25,731 nucleotides of DNA from CAXBES01 sp965367015 (GTDB taxonomy: Bacteria; Bacteroidota; Bacteroidia; Flavobacteriales; Flavobacteriaceae). The stretch spans positions 1 through 25,731 of the forward strand of contig CBDUGY010000028.1 of the NCBI GenBank assembly GCA_965367015.1, given 5' to 3'. This document shows, one piece after another, positions 1 through 7,918 of the stretch. Below the pieces are notes generated by a model. The model saw nothing but the letters and a program-made list of their open reading frames with translations. It searched no databases and had not been told where the DNA came from. How positions within the stretch are numbered: position 1 is the stretch's first letter; every line of letters begins with the position of its first letter. A program made the position numbers and the translations under genes.

Positions 1-239
1 CGCTTCTCGGCAGGTTTGGCTTTTTCTAAATCCATTAAGGATTTTAAAATGAATTCCATTTGCAAAATTTCTGAAGCGATATGTCGAGGCGAATCGCCAC
101 CCATTTTCCAAGCATGACTGTAAAGTGTTTTTATAGTACTATCAAGAGTTTCGACTTTTTCCTCATACGAATCTGAGGGATTTTGCGCTTGCAAGAAATG
201 AGTAATAAACATAGCAGAAAGAAGTACAATTGTTCTCAT
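1..239 (-). CDS. Exported protein of unknown function (C-terminus outside the window)
   Basis: The reading frame starts at 239 and stays open to the window edge (79 codons visible). The N-terminus is a clear signal peptide: Met-Arg, then a hydrophobic run (IVLLSAMFI), ending in FLQAQ before NPSD. The QAQ ending is common at signal peptidase I sites in Bacteroidota, so the product is probably periplasmic or outer-membrane associated. The mature part seen so far is charged and helical (EEKVETLDSTIKTL, later ILQMEFILKSLMDLEKAK). I do not recognise the family from this fragment. The start codon overlaps the stop of the upstream ABC ATPase gene as ATGA, so the two are probably translationally coupled and cotranscribed, which argues for a shared role. 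Confidence 0.75.
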   Translation of the reverse strand, partial: MRTIVLLSAMFITHFLQAQNPSDSYEEKVETLDSTIKTLYSHAWKMGGDSPRHIASEILQMEFILKSLMDLEKAKPAEK

Positions 240-1180
240 ATGGCGGAAATATTATAAATTTTACCTATTATCAATTTTTCAGGATGTTCAAAAAAGACTT
301 CCGTATCCTTCAAGGTTGCATGAATAAGATAATGGCTTCCTCTAAAATACCATTTTTTTACCGTTACCTTCAGTGGGGTGTCTTTTTCAGATACTTTTAA
401 CTGATATGGAAAAAAGATTATATCTTCTGAAAGCTTTTTCGAAGGAAAAAACTTTGAAGGGAGTACTGTCATCTCTCCGAAGAAACCTGCTTGGTATACA
501 GAATTAATATTGCTGTAAACCTGCTCCGGAGTACCTTGAACGTCTACAGCTCCTTCCTTTAAAATTAGCATTTCGTCGGCGTAACCCAATGCCTCTTCGC
601 TATCGTGTGTTGCAGTAATACAACTAATATTATTCTCTTTTAAATAGGAAAACAAATTTCTGCGCAGTTTGTTTTTTCTGAATGTATCTATGTTGCTGAA
701 AGGTTCATCGAGTAACAGCAGGTTAGGAGTTTCAGCTAAGGCTTTAGCAAGCGCAACGCGTTGTTTCTGACCTCCACTCAGGTTTTTTACCATAGTGTCC
801 CTAAAAGCCTCCATATCGACTACTTTCAGTAATTCTGAAACTCTACGAGCATCTTGAGTTTCGTCCAATCGTGAAAGATGTGTGGCGATATTTTCAGCAA
901 CAGAAATAAAAGGCATTACATTGAATTCCTGAGCTACCAGTTTAATAAAGGTCTCGCCAGGAATAAGGTTGTGTTTTGGGCCTAATAGCCGTTTTTCATT
1001 CCAATATATGCTTCCGTTTTCTAAATGAAGAAGGCCATAAATTAGATGAAGCAAGGTTGATTTTCCGCAGCCACTTTCTCCTAAAACCGCTAGATGTGCT
1101 CCTTCATTTAATTTGAATGAAATATTATGAAGAATTTGCTCATTTGAATAACCAAAGGAATTTATATCGACCTCTAACAT
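236..1180 (-). CDS. ABC transporter ATP-binding protein
   Basis: This is a 314-aa ATPase subunit of an ABC transporter. In order it has the Walker A motif GESGCGKST (residues 34-42), a Q-loop Gln at 84, the signature LSGGQ (134-138), Walker B LLLLDEP (154-160) and the switch His192 in THD. The nucleotide-binding domain ends near residue 225. The remaining 90 or so residues, with several beta-strand-like segments, look like the regulatory TOBE-type tail of the importer ATPases of the PotA/FbpC/MalK group, although sequence alone does not fix the substrate. No permease or binding protein is visible. The gene overlaps the start of an exported protein by ATGA and lies 109 bases downstream of a prolyl oligopeptidase gene. 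An orphan ATPase pairing with a permease elsewhere is the simplest reading. Confidence 0.9.
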   Translation of the reverse strand: MLEVDINSFGYSNEQILHNISFKLNEGAHLAVLGESGCGKSTLLHLIYGLLHLENGSIYWNEKRLLGPKHNLIPGETFIKLVAQEFNVMPFISVAENIATHLSRLDETQDARRVSELLKVVDMEAFRDTMVKNLSGGQKQRVALAKALAETPNLLLLDEPFSNIDTFRKNKLRRNLFSYLKENNISCITATHDSEEALGYADEMLILKEGAVDVQGTPEQVYSNINSVYQAGFFGEMTVLPSKFFPSKKLSEDIIFFPYQLKVSEKDTPLKVTVKKWYFRGSHYLIHATLKDTEVFFEHPEKLIIGKIYNISAI

Positions 1181-1289
1181 AGAATTAAGATCAACCCCTT
1201 AAAGTTTTCAGAATCTTTTGAAAACCCACATTCCCTTAATTAAGGGGACAAGAGGATTAAACATTATTTATTAAATTTAGGGTAAGATA

Positions 1290-3455
1290 CTACTCTTTCA
1301 CTTTTGTGTTTACCTTCTCCGGTAATACTTCATAACCCATATTATAAAGTGTGAACCCAAAAATATCTGCATACTGCTCAATAGTTTTGCTTACCGGGGT
1401 TCCTGCGCCGTGACCGGCATCGGTTTCAATTCTAATTAGTACAGGATTATCTCCGGCCTGTTTTTCCTGAAGTTCGGCTGCAAATTTAAAACTATGTGCC
1501 GGAACAACGCGATCGTCATGATCTCCTGTCGTTATTAGTGTCGCCGGGTATTCAACACCTGCCTTTACATTGTGTACGGGGGAGTAACCTTTTAAATATT
1601 CAAACATTTCTTGGCTTTCCTCGGATGTTCCATAATCGTAAGCCCAACCGGCACCGGCCGTAAATGTATGGTAACGCAGCATGTCTAAAACTCCAACGGC
1701 AGGGAGTGCTACTTTCATAAGATCTGGTCGCTGGGTCATCGTTGCTCCAACGAGTAAGCCTCCGTTCGAACCTCCTCGAATTGCGAGATAATCTTTTGAA
1801 GTGTATTTATTTTCAATAAGGTATTCGGCTGCGGCGATAAAATCGTCAAAAACATTTTGCTTTTGCATCTTTGTACCAGCATTGTGCCATTTCTTACCAT
1901 ATTCACCCCCTCCACGTAGATTAGGAACAGCGTAAATACCTCCTTGTTCCATCCAGACAGCATTAGTTATACTAAAACTGGGTGTAAGACTTATGTTGAA
2001 TCCGCCATAACCATAAAGGATGGTTGGATTTTTACCATCAAGTTTCAAACCTTTTTTATGGGTGATAATCATGGGTACTTTCGTTCCATCTTTTGAGGTA
2101 TAGAATACTTGATCGCTCACATAGTTTTCAGGGTTAAAATCAATTTCTGGTTTTCGATACAATTCTGAAGTACCTTCAGCAATATTATATTTATAGATAC
2201 TTCCGGGAGTAACGTAGTTCGTAAATGAGTAGTACAATTCTGTTTCCTCTTTTTTTGAACCGAATCCTCCAACACTTCCTACACCGGGGAGCTCAACATT
2301 CCTCACTAATTTTCCATCGTAATCATATTGCATTACTTTTGAAACCGCATCGACCATATAATTCGCGAAAAAGTAGCCGCCACCCGTTCCCGGACTTAAT
2401 ACATTTTCAGTTTCCGGAATAAAGTCAACCCAATTTTCGGGAGACGGGTTCGAGGCATCTACTGTTACTATTTTTTTGTTAGGCGCGTTCATGTTTGTTA
2501 CGATATACAACTTGGTTCCAACGTTTTCAATAATGTAGGAATCACTTTCGGTATTATCTAAAATAGTAATGAGTTTACTATTGGGATTAGATAGGTCTTT
2601 TAAGAACAATTTATTACCTGATGTCGAGGTGCTCGCAGATATTTGCAAGTATCTATTATCTTCACTTACATTCCCTCCAACATAACGATGTTTCTCTGCA
2701 GCTGTTCCTCCATAGATAAGCTTGTCTGCTTTTTGAGAAGTACCAAGTTTGTGATAAAATAATTTGTGTTGATCAGTTTTTGCTGAGAGCTCACTTCCTT
2801 TAGGTTTGTCGTAGCTCGAATAGTAAAATCCGTCATTTGCTTTCCATGAAAGTCCGCTAAACTTCACGTCGATTAAAGTATCTTCAATAATCTCTCTGGT
2901 TTCCGTATTCATAACCAGTACTTTTCTCCAATCGCTACCTCCTTCAGAAATGCTGTAAGCAGCGGTTTTTCCATCGTCAGAAAAGCTAAGTCCACCAAGA
3001 GAAATGGTACCATCTTCTTTAAAGGTGTTTGGGTCTAGAAATACAGTGGCGGTTTCAGGATCATCTCCTGTTTTATAGCGGTACACAACATATTGATTTT
3101 GGAGTCCGTCGTTTTTATAGAAATAAGTATAATCTCCTTCTTTAAATGGCGCACCTACTTTTTCATAATTCCAAAGTTTAGTAAGTCGTTCCTTCAATTC
3201 CTCTCTAAAAGGAATTTTATCAAGATAATCGAAAGTAACTTCATTTACATTTTTAACCCAGGCTTCGGTTTCGGGGCTTCGGTCATCCTCCAGCCAGCGA
3301 TAAGGGTCTTGCACTTCAGTTCCAAAATAGGTATCAACAGTATCTACTTTTTTTGTTTCGATGTAATTCACAGCGATCTTCTCTTTTTTTGTTTCTTCAG
3401 TTTTACACGCGAAAACAGTTAGGGCAAGTAAAACAAGGATGATTAAATTTTTCAT
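1290..3455 (-). CDS. Prolyl oligopeptidase family serine peptidase (S9A), lipoprotein
   Basis: This 721-aa protein has the full architecture of prolyl oligopeptidase: an N-terminal segment with the DPYRWLED motif (50-57), a seven-bladed beta-propeller of low complexity between about 80 and 440, and a C-terminal alpha/beta-hydrolase domain. The catalytic triad is visible as Ser563 in GGSNGG, Asp in DHDDRV (645-650) and His682 in AGHGAG. The family cleaves short peptides after proline. The N-terminus MKNLIILVLLALTVFAC is a lipoprotein signal with Cys17 as the acylation site, so the enzyme should sit in the cell envelope and not in the cytosol like the animal enzyme. This placement suits peptide scavenging. 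It is transcribed toward the ABC ATPase gene, possibly in the same unit. Confidence 0.95.
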   Translation of the reverse strand: MKNLIILVLLALTVFACKTEETKKEKIAVNYIETKKVDTVDTYFGTEVQDPYRWLEDDRSPETEAWVKNVNEVTFDYLDKIPFREELKERLTKLWNYEKVGAPFKEGDYTYFYKNDGLQNQYVVYRYKTGDDPETATVFLDPNTFKEDGTISLGGLSFSDDGKTAAYSISEGGSDWRKVLVMNTETREIIEDTLIDVKFSGLSWKANDGFYYSSYDKPKGSELSAKTDQHKLFYHKLGTSQKADKLIYGGTAAEKHRYVGGNVSEDNRYLQISASTSTSGNKLFLKDLSNPNSKLITILDNTESDSYIIENVGTKLYIVTNMNAPNKKIVTVDASNPSPENWVDFIPETENVLSPGTGGGYFFANYMVDAVSKVMQYDYDGKLVRNVELPGVGSVGGFGSKKEETELYYSFTNYVTPGSIYKYNIAEGTSELYRKPEIDFNPENYVSDQVFYTSKDGTKVPMIITHKKGLKLDGKNPTILYGYGGFNISLTPSFSITNAVWMEQGGIYAVPNLRGGGEYGKKWHNAGTKMQKQNVFDDFIAAAEYLIENKYTSKDYLAIRGGSNGGLLVGATMTQRPDLMKVALPAVGVLDMLRYHTFTAGAGWAYDYGTSEESQEMFEYLKGYSPVHNVKAGVEYPATLITTGDHDDRVVPAHSFKFAAELQEKQAGDNPVLIRIETDAGHGAGTPVSKTIEQYADIFGFTLYNMGYEVLPEKVNTKVKE

Positions 3456-3484
3456 TTTTCAAGTTTTGATGCCCTAAAAATAGT

Positions 3485-3524
3485 AAAAAGAAAGGTTTCA
3501 GCGGTTTATAAACCTGTTAGAAAC
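3485..3524 (-). terminator. Possible weak terminator after the DoxX-like gene
   Basis: On the minus strand a short stem GTTTC/GAAAC (3520-3524 with 3495-3499) encloses the palindrome GGTTTATAAACC and is followed by CTTTCTTTTT. It is AT-rich and only five base pairs in the outer stem, so it would be weak. Its position about 30 bases past the stop of the DoxX-like gene is right for a terminator. Confidence 0.3.
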
Positions 3525-3552
3525 AACTTTTCAGTAATAAAAAAGAAAATGT

Positions 3553-3924
3553 TTAAAACAGGGGTCGATATAATTTCCAGTGTTTATAGATGAGAATCAC
3601 GTTTATAATAGCTATTACGAGAGCACCCCAGATTCCCGGAAGATCCATAAATATGTGAAATAATAAAATGTTAGCCGAAATTGGTGCCAGCAATAATAAG
3701 GCAAAAGGAACTGCTTTATTAAAAAGCAACAAAAGGCCAATAAAAACTTCCAGAACGCCAACAATGGGAAGAACGTAACCGGTTGCATTAAGGGAACTCA
3801 TAAAGTCGGCTGCTTGTGCCGGAAGTTCCGGCATTGGCATAAAACCTATAAATTTATTTAGTCCGAAAACGATTAATCCTAACGCTAAGATAAGGCGAAG
3901 GATCTTTGTAAAGGTTGAATTCAT
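3553..3924 (-). CDS. DoxX-family membrane protein
   Basis: This 123-aa protein is almost entirely hydrophobic, with four predicted membrane segments (about residues 8-25, 48-67, 70-92 and 98-115), the size and layout of the DoxX family. It shows the loose family pattern of an early GLNKF after the first helix and a GVLEVFIGLLLL second helix. Members are small inner-membrane proteins. Some are linked to quinone or sulfur redox chemistry, but no biochemical role can be assigned here. The gene stands alone: it has its own candidate -7 box upstream, a terminator from the asd side precedes it, and the prolyl oligopeptidase gene follows after about 100 bases. Confidence 0.8.
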   Translation of the reverse strand: MNSTFTKILRLILALGLIVFGLNKFIGFMPMPELPAQAADFMSSLNATGYVLPIVGVLEVFIGLLLLFNKAVPFALLLLAPISANILLFHIFMDLPGIWGALVIAIINVILIYKHWKLYRPLF

Positions 3925-3949
3925 AAAGATGGTTTTAAGTGTTTGATTT

Positions 3950-3957
3950 TAAAGATA
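3950..3957 (-). promoter_or_regulatory. Candidate -7 box for the DoxX-like gene
   Basis: The minus strand reads TATCTTTA, one mismatch from the Bacteroidota -7 consensus TAnnTTTG. It lies 26 bases upstream of the start codon and just after the probable asd terminator. No TTG-type -33 element is seen at the usual spacing. Confidence 0.3.
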
Positions 3958-3960
3958 CTT

Positions 3961-3998
3961 AAAAAAATAAGACGCGGGTTCAAATTTTTTAAACCTGC
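3961..3998 (-). terminator. Probable intrinsic terminator downstream of asd
   Basis: On the minus strand an 11-bp stem with one A-C mismatch and one G-U pair (GCAGGTTTAAA with TTTGAACCCGC) is followed by GTCTTATTTTTTT. It points in the direction of asd transcription but lies about 255 bases after the asd stop, so an asd transcript ending here would have a long 3' region. Confidence 0.45.
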
Positions 3999-4252
3999 AT
4001 CTGAACTTTAAATTCTCAACTTTTCATATATACAGAGAGCGATACGGGTCCCAATTTTTGCAAATTAAATAACTGTGAATAGCGGCCATTGGAACAGCGG
4101 AGCCAATGTTAGGTAAATTTATTTATTCAAACTAAAGGTTAGTAAATTAAGCCCCGGACTAATTCTAAGAATTAGGTGAAGAGTTTTCATGAAAGGGGCT
4201 ATTGGTTACCGTCGATTAAACGCTTCATCCTGAAAACACTTACAACCAACAA
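3999..4252 (-). other. Gene-free stretch with several hairpins; possible 3'UTR or small RNA
   Basis: Together with the terminator this makes a 328-base gap between asd and the DoxX-like gene. I find no credible open reading frame on either strand. It holds paired segments: AGCCCC (4150-4155) with GGGGCT (4195-4200), enclosing a 7-bp hairpin CTAATTC/GAATTAG (4159-4175) and the palindrome TTTCATGAAA (4185-4194). A separate CATTGG/CCAATG hairpin spans 4087-4108. This multi-branched layout ahead of a terminator is compatible with a small RNA or a structured asd 3'UTR. It matches no RNA family I know, and AT-rich spacers can produce short stems by chance. Confidence 0.3.
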
Positions 4253-5242
4253 TTAGACGAGGGAATGCTGTAGAAGATATTCGGCGATCTGAATCGCATT
4301 TGTGGCTGCGCCTTTTCGTAAATTATCGCTAACTATCCACATATGTAATGTATTCGGCTGAGTGGTATCCCTGCGAATACGTCCAACAAATACATCGTCT
4401 TTATCGTGGGCATATATAGGCATGGGATAAGTATTGGTGTCGGGGTTATCTTGTACTACAATTCCCGGTGTATCGTGTAATAATTTACGTACATCGTTAA
4501 GATCGAAATCTTCCAAAAATTCAACATTTACAGACTCGCTATGTCCTCCGGCAGTTGGGATACGAACGGCGGTTGCCGATACCGAAAAAGTTCGGTCGTC
4601 TAAAATTTTTTGTGGTTCACGGGCAAGTTTCATTTCTTCTTTAGTATAACCATTCTCTTCAAAAACATCACAATGAGGAAGCGCGTTTCTATGAATTGGA
4701 TAAGGATATGCCATTTCCCCACCAATCCCGGCAGTTTCATTATCTAATTGCTTTACAGCTTTGGCTCCCGTTCCTGAAACCGATTGATAGGTAGAGACAA
4801 TTACCCGTTTCATCTTATATTTTTTATGAAGTGGAGAAAGTGCCATCACTAATTGAATGGTGGAACAATTGGGATTTGCGATGATCTTGTCTTCGGAAGA
4901 AAGAATCGACGCATTGATTTCCGGGACAATCAGTTTTTTTGTTGGATCCATACGCCAAGCTGATGAATTATCAATCACCGTGGTACCCACTTCCGCAAAT
5001 TTTGGAGCCCAAGTCCTTGACGTGTCTCCTCCGGCCGAAAATATAGCAATTTGGGGTTTGGCTGCAATGGCATCTTGCATACTGATAAGGGTGTGTGAAG
5101 TTCCTTTATAGTCCAGAGTTTTTCCTACAGAAGCTTCTGAAGCAACAAGTAATAATTCGGTTACAGGAAAATTTCTCTCGGCAAGAACTTTTAACATTAC
5201 CGTTCCTACCATTCCGGTTGCACCTACAACTGCTAATTTCAT
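4253..5242 (-). CDS. asd: Aspartate-semialdehyde dehydrogenase
   Basis: This 329-aa protein is full length for the family. It catalyses NADPH-dependent reduction of aspartyl phosphate to aspartate semialdehyde, the branch point toward lysine, diaminopimelate, threonine and methionine. The NADP-binding loop GATGMVG is at residues 7-13. The catalytic Cys126 lies in NPNCSTIQ, followed by the SVSGTGAKAV segment (154-163), and the substrate-binding Arg227 and His234 lie in VRIPTAGGH. Diaminopimelate made from its product feeds peptidoglycan, as does the alanine racemase encoded nearby. A strong terminator separates it from mscL upstream, so it has its own promoter. Downstream is a long structured gap. 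Confidence 0.97.
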   Translation of the reverse strand: MKLAVVGATGMVGTVMLKVLAERNFPVTELLLVASEASVGKTLDYKGTSHTLISMQDAIAAKPQIAIFSAGGDTSRTWAPKFAEVGTTVIDNSSAWRMDPTKKLIVPEINASILSSEDKIIANPNCSTIQLVMALSPLHKKYKMKRVIVSTYQSVSGTGAKAVKQLDNETAGIGGEMAYPYPIHRNALPHCDVFEENGYTKEEMKLAREPQKILDDRTFSVSATAVRIPTAGGHSESVNVEFLEDFDLNDVRKLLHDTPGIVVQDNPDTNTYPMPIYAHDKDDVFVGRIRRDTTQPNTLHMWIVSDNLRKGAATNAIQIAEYLLQHSLV

Positions 5243-5260
5243 TTTGTTGAATTTGAATTG

Positions 5261-5268
5261 TAAATGTA
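5261..5268 (-). promoter_or_regulatory. Candidate -7 box for asd
   Basis: The minus strand reads TACATTTA, one mismatch from TAnnTTTG, 19 bases upstream of the asd start codon and downstream of the mscL terminator. No matching TTG -33 element is visible, so this is tentative. Confidence 0.25.
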
Positions 5269-5303
5269 AAACTTAGCTTTTAATTATTTCAGAATAAAAA
5301 TAT

Positions 5304-5342
5304 AAAAAAAGAACCCTCCAAAGCGTTATACTTTGGAGGGTT
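5304..5342 (-). terminator. Intrinsic terminator of mscL
   Basis: On the minus strand a perfect 12-bp stem AACCCTCCAAAG/CTTTGGAGGGTT with a 7-base loop is followed by CTTTTTTT. It lies 40 bases past the mscL stop and isolates the tdk-alr-mscL unit from asd. Confidence 0.88.
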
Positions 5343-5381
5343 TAGTTAGAATATATAGTGCAGCGGTTGCTACGAAAAATT

Positions 5382-5792
5382 TTACTTCTTTCTTAGTTCG
5401 TCACGAATTTGCATTAACAACTCTTCTTGAGTCGGACCTGCAGGTGCTGCTGGAGCTTCTACAACCGGTTTCTTTGTTTTATTGTATGCTTTAACGATCA
5501 TAAATAATACAAATCCAACAATTATTAAATTAATTATTGCATTTACCCATTTTCCATACATAAGGGCATTCTCGGGTTTTGTGACAGTTCCGTCTGCCGC
5601 GATAACCGCTTCATCAAGAACGATCTTCATGTCTGCAAAATCTACACCGCCGGCAAAATGTCCAACAACTGGCATCATGATATCGGTTACAAATCCATTG
5701 ACTACAAGACCTACGGCTCCTGCCAAAATTACGGCGATTGCCAAATCTAGGACATTGCCGGTCATAATAAAATTCTTAAATTCTTTTAACAT
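5382..5792 (-). CDS. mscL: Large-conductance mechanosensitive channel MscL
   Basis: This 136-aa protein has the normal MscL length and layout. It forms the homopentameric inner-membrane pore that opens under extreme turgor and vents solutes during osmotic downshock. The amphipathic N-terminal helix and conserved start MLKEFKNFIMTGNVLDLA lead into TM1 (about 14-44, AIAVILAGAVGLVVNGFV). A periplasmic loop of about 35 residues rich in Asp and Val follows, then TM2 (about 80-103). The C-terminus has an Ala-Pro-rich linker and a charged helix (EELLMQIRDELRKK), the usual bundle helix. It is 75 bases downstream of alr with no terminator between, and a strong terminator follows, so it is probably the last gene of the tdk-alr-mscL unit. 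Confidence 0.97.
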   Translation of the reverse strand: MLKEFKNFIMTGNVLDLAIAVILAGAVGLVVNGFVTDIMMPVVGHFAGGVDFADMKIVLDEAVIAADGTVTKPENALMYGKWVNAIINLIIVGFVLFMIVKAYNKTKKPVVEAPAAPAGPTQEELLMQIRDELRKK

Positions 5793-5867
5793 TATTGATG
5801 GGTTTATGAGTTAATAAGCCCCGAATTTAGGTAAAATCTTGATTGCTTGTATTAAATGTAGGTGAAT

Positions 5868-6983
5868 TCACATTGGTTTTCGACAAATAACACGTTTAAC
5901 GCGTTGAGATATAGCCGTAAGCAACTCGTAAGGGATAGAATTTATTGCTTCTGAAAGTTTTTCGGCCGTTGGATTCTTACCAAACACAACCACCTCATCA
6001 CCTTCTTGACACTCTATTTTTGAAATATCGACCATGATCATGTCCATACACACGTTTCCAACAATAGGAGCGCTATGCCCATTGATACTTACCCAACCTA
6101 TTCTATTCCCATATGCTCTGCTAATACCATCGGCATGACCTACCGGCAGAGTTGCTGTTTTCATGATTTCTTTGGCTATGAGAGCACGATTATAGCCCAC
6201 ACTTTCTCCGGGTTCGATCTTATGTATCTGAGAGATCACTGTTTTCAGGCTTGCAATGGGTATAAGATTCTTATTTTCTTCCGTATCATTTCCGAAGCCA
6301 TATAAACCAATGCCTGTACGCACCATGTCATATTGTGCCTCAGGATAATTTATGATGCCCGAAGTGTTTAAAGTATGAAGCATCGGCATATATCCTATTG
6401 CTTCTGAAAGCTGAGAAGAAATTTTCTGAAAACGTGCTAATTGCTTTCTGGTAAACACTTCTTCCGAAGCATCTTCGCTTGCGGCAAGGTGGGAAAACGC
6501 AGATTTAATTCTTACTGCCGAGCACTTAGAAATCTCTTCAGCGATCCACGAAATATCATTTTCCGAAAATCCGAGTCGGTTGAGTCCGGTATTAAATTTT
6601 AGATGAATGGGATATGACTGTTGTTTTTTCTCTTCAGCAAATAAAATAAAATCTTTGAGCATTTTTCGTGAATAGATACTTGGCTCTAGACAGCGTTCAA
6701 GTATTACATCAAAATTGGAAGGCAAGGGATGTAATACCAAAATCGGAGTTTCGATACTCTCATCACGCAGCATTTCTCCTTCGCTGGAATATGCAACCGC
6801 AAAATAATCTACTCCTAGATTAACAAGTTCTTTTGATACCGCGACTGCATCACTTCCGTAGCCAAACGCTTTTACTACGGCCATGACTTTGGTTTTTGAT
6901 TTCAGTTTAGAAGTGAGATATCGATAATTATGACCCAGCGCGTTGAGGTCTATTTCTAAAATTGTTTCGGTAGCTTTTGGCAT
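5868..6983 (-). CDS. alr: Alanine racemase
   Basis: This 371-aa enzyme is PLP-dependent and interconverts L- and D-alanine, supplying D-Ala for peptidoglycan. The PLP lysine is Lys38 in AVVKAFGYGSDA, and the second catalytic base is Tyr264 in SVGYNRAL. The N-terminal TIM barrel runs to about residue 240, including LKFNTGLNRLG (128-138) and the MVRTGIGLYG segment (220-229). The C-terminal beta domain contains the substrate-side VGNVCMDMIMVD (308-319). It starts three bases after the tdk stop, so the two are clearly in one operon. In some related genomes Alr is fused to MurF; here it stands alone. Confidence 0.96.
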   Translation of the reverse strand: MPKATETILEIDLNALGHNYRYLTSKLKSKTKVMAVVKAFGYGSDAVAVSKELVNLGVDYFAVAYSSEGEMLRDESIETPILVLHPLPSNFDVILERCLEPSIYSRKMLKDFILFAEEKKQQSYPIHLKFNTGLNRLGFSENDISWIAEEISKCSAVRIKSAFSHLAASEDASEEVFTRKQLARFQKISSQLSEAIGYMPMLHTLNTSGIINYPEAQYDMVRTGIGLYGFGNDTEENKNLIPIASLKTVISQIHKIEPGESVGYNRALIAKEIMKTATLPVGHADGISRAYGNRIGWVSINGHSAPIVGNVCMDMIMVDISKIECQEGDEVVVFGKNPTAEKLSEAINSIPYELLTAISQRVKRVICRKPM

Positions 6984-6986
6984 TGG

Positions 6987-7625
6987 TCAGGCTTGCTTTT
7001 TGGAAGGAAATTCTTCGGGATCTTTAACTTCCATTTTACTCACTTTTTCGCGGAGCATTGCCTTGTAATAGGCAGCTCTGCTTAAAGGCTCGTACTCTTC
7101 CGTTTCGCCTAGTAAAACCAAATCGTCACTATGAGCTTTGCGATAGCTGTAATTTGCAAGATTTCCCGTACGTGTACAAACAGCGTGGACTTTAGTGACA
7201 TATTCTGCAGTTGCCATAAGTGCGGGCATGGGTCCAAAAGGATTTCCCTTATAGTCCATGTCTAATCCGGCGACGATAACTCTTACGCCACGATTTGCCA
7301 AATCGTTGCAAACCTTTACGATCTCGTCATCAAAAAACTGCGCTTCATCAATTCCCACCACGTCACAATTGTCGGCTAAGATAGGAATATTAGCTGCTGC
7401 AGGTACTGGAGTGGAGCGTATTTCATTACTATCGTGGGAAACGACTTTGTCTTCGTCGTATCGTACGTCTACGTTTGGTTTGAATATTTCTACGCGTTGG
7501 CGGGCAAATTTAGCACGTTTCAAACGGCGGATCAGTTCTTCAGTCTTTCCCGAAAACATTGAGCCCGAGATCACTTCGATCCAGCCAAATTGTTCTTTTT
7601 GATTGACAGTATTTTCGAGAAACAT
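6987..7625 (-). CDS. tdk: Thymidine kinase, type II, with reduced zinc site
   Basis: This 212-aa protein phosphorylates thymidine to dTMP in the salvage pathway. The P-loop GSMFSGKT is at 21-28. The catalytic Glu94 lies in GIDEAQFFDD. The lasso region GLDMDYKGNPFGPMP (120-134) and the thymidine-binding YSYRK segment are present. The structural zinc site of type II enzymes normally has CxxC and a later CxxH/C pair. Here only Cys150 remains: the first pair reads CTRT and the second reads LSRAAYY (181-187). This looks like a lineage variant and not damage, since the frame and all catalytic motifs are intact. It is the first gene of the probable tdk-alr-mscL operon. Confidence 0.95.
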   Translation of the reverse strand: MFLENTVNQKEQFGWIEVISGSMFSGKTEELIRRLKRAKFARQRVEIFKPNVDVRYDEDKVVSHDSNEIRSTPVPAAANIPILADNCDVVGIDEAQFFDDEIVKVCNDLANRGVRVIVAGLDMDYKGNPFGPMPALMATAEYVTKVHAVCTRTGNLANYSYRKAHSDDLVLLGETEEYEPLSRAAYYKAMLREKVSKMEVKDPEEFPSKKQA

Positions 7626-7732
7626 AAGTTTAAATTAAGTGAACGACCTTTTTTATATACCGATTACGCAAGTAAAAATTCACACAGTTATACGTTAAAA
7701 CGTGGAAAATATAAAGCTATGATACAAGAAAA

Positions 7733-7740
7733 CAAAAATA
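7733..7740 (-). promoter_or_regulatory. Candidate -7 box for the tdk operon
   Basis: The minus strand reads TATTTTTG, an exact match to TAnnTTTG, about 110 bases upstream of the tdk start. No -33 TTG is seen at the right spacing. It sits back to back with the plus-strand promoter candidate at 7742. Confidence 0.35.
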
Positions 7741-7741
7741 G

Positions 7742-7772
7742 TTGACGTTTACATAAAGGATGCGTAAATTTA
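7742..7772 (+). promoter_or_regulatory. Candidate promoter for the 7919-10321 gene cluster
   Basis: TTG at 7742-7744, then 20 bases, then TAAATTTA at 7765-7772. This matches the Bacteroidota pattern (TTTG, 19-21 bases, TAnnTTTG) with one mismatch in each box. Transcription from it would give a leader of about 140 bases before the first gene. The 293-base divergent spacer contains no other gene. Confidence 0.4.
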
Positions 7773-7918
7773 TAAAAACAAAATAGAGAATAAGAGAATA
7801 ATTTTAAAAGTTATGAAACGAACAATTGTTGATTGATCGAGACAACGAAAAACTTAACAATGAGGATCGTAACGATTATAATTTCTCGTTTTTAAATCGG
7901 AATAAAACTAAATACTAG

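Noticed and set aside
1204..1247. Hairpin GTTTTCA/TGAAAAC and palindrome CCCTTAATTAAGGG between the peptidase and the ABC ATPase genes
   Set aside because: No T-run follows either in the transcribed direction and both are AT-rich, so neither a terminator nor an operator can be supported.
3093..3422. Antisense frame of 109 codons opposite the prolyl oligopeptidase N-terminus
   Set aside because: Phe/Ile-rich composition is the complement of Lys/Glu codons of the real gene.
7258..7602. Antisense frame of 114 codons opposite tdk
   Set aside because: Shadow of a strongly conserved gene; no domain and no promoter.
7821..7830. Palindrome AACAATTGTT in the leader of the 263-aa gene
   Set aside because: A 10-base AT-rich palindrome is expected by chance, and no regulator gene or repeated copy points to an operator.
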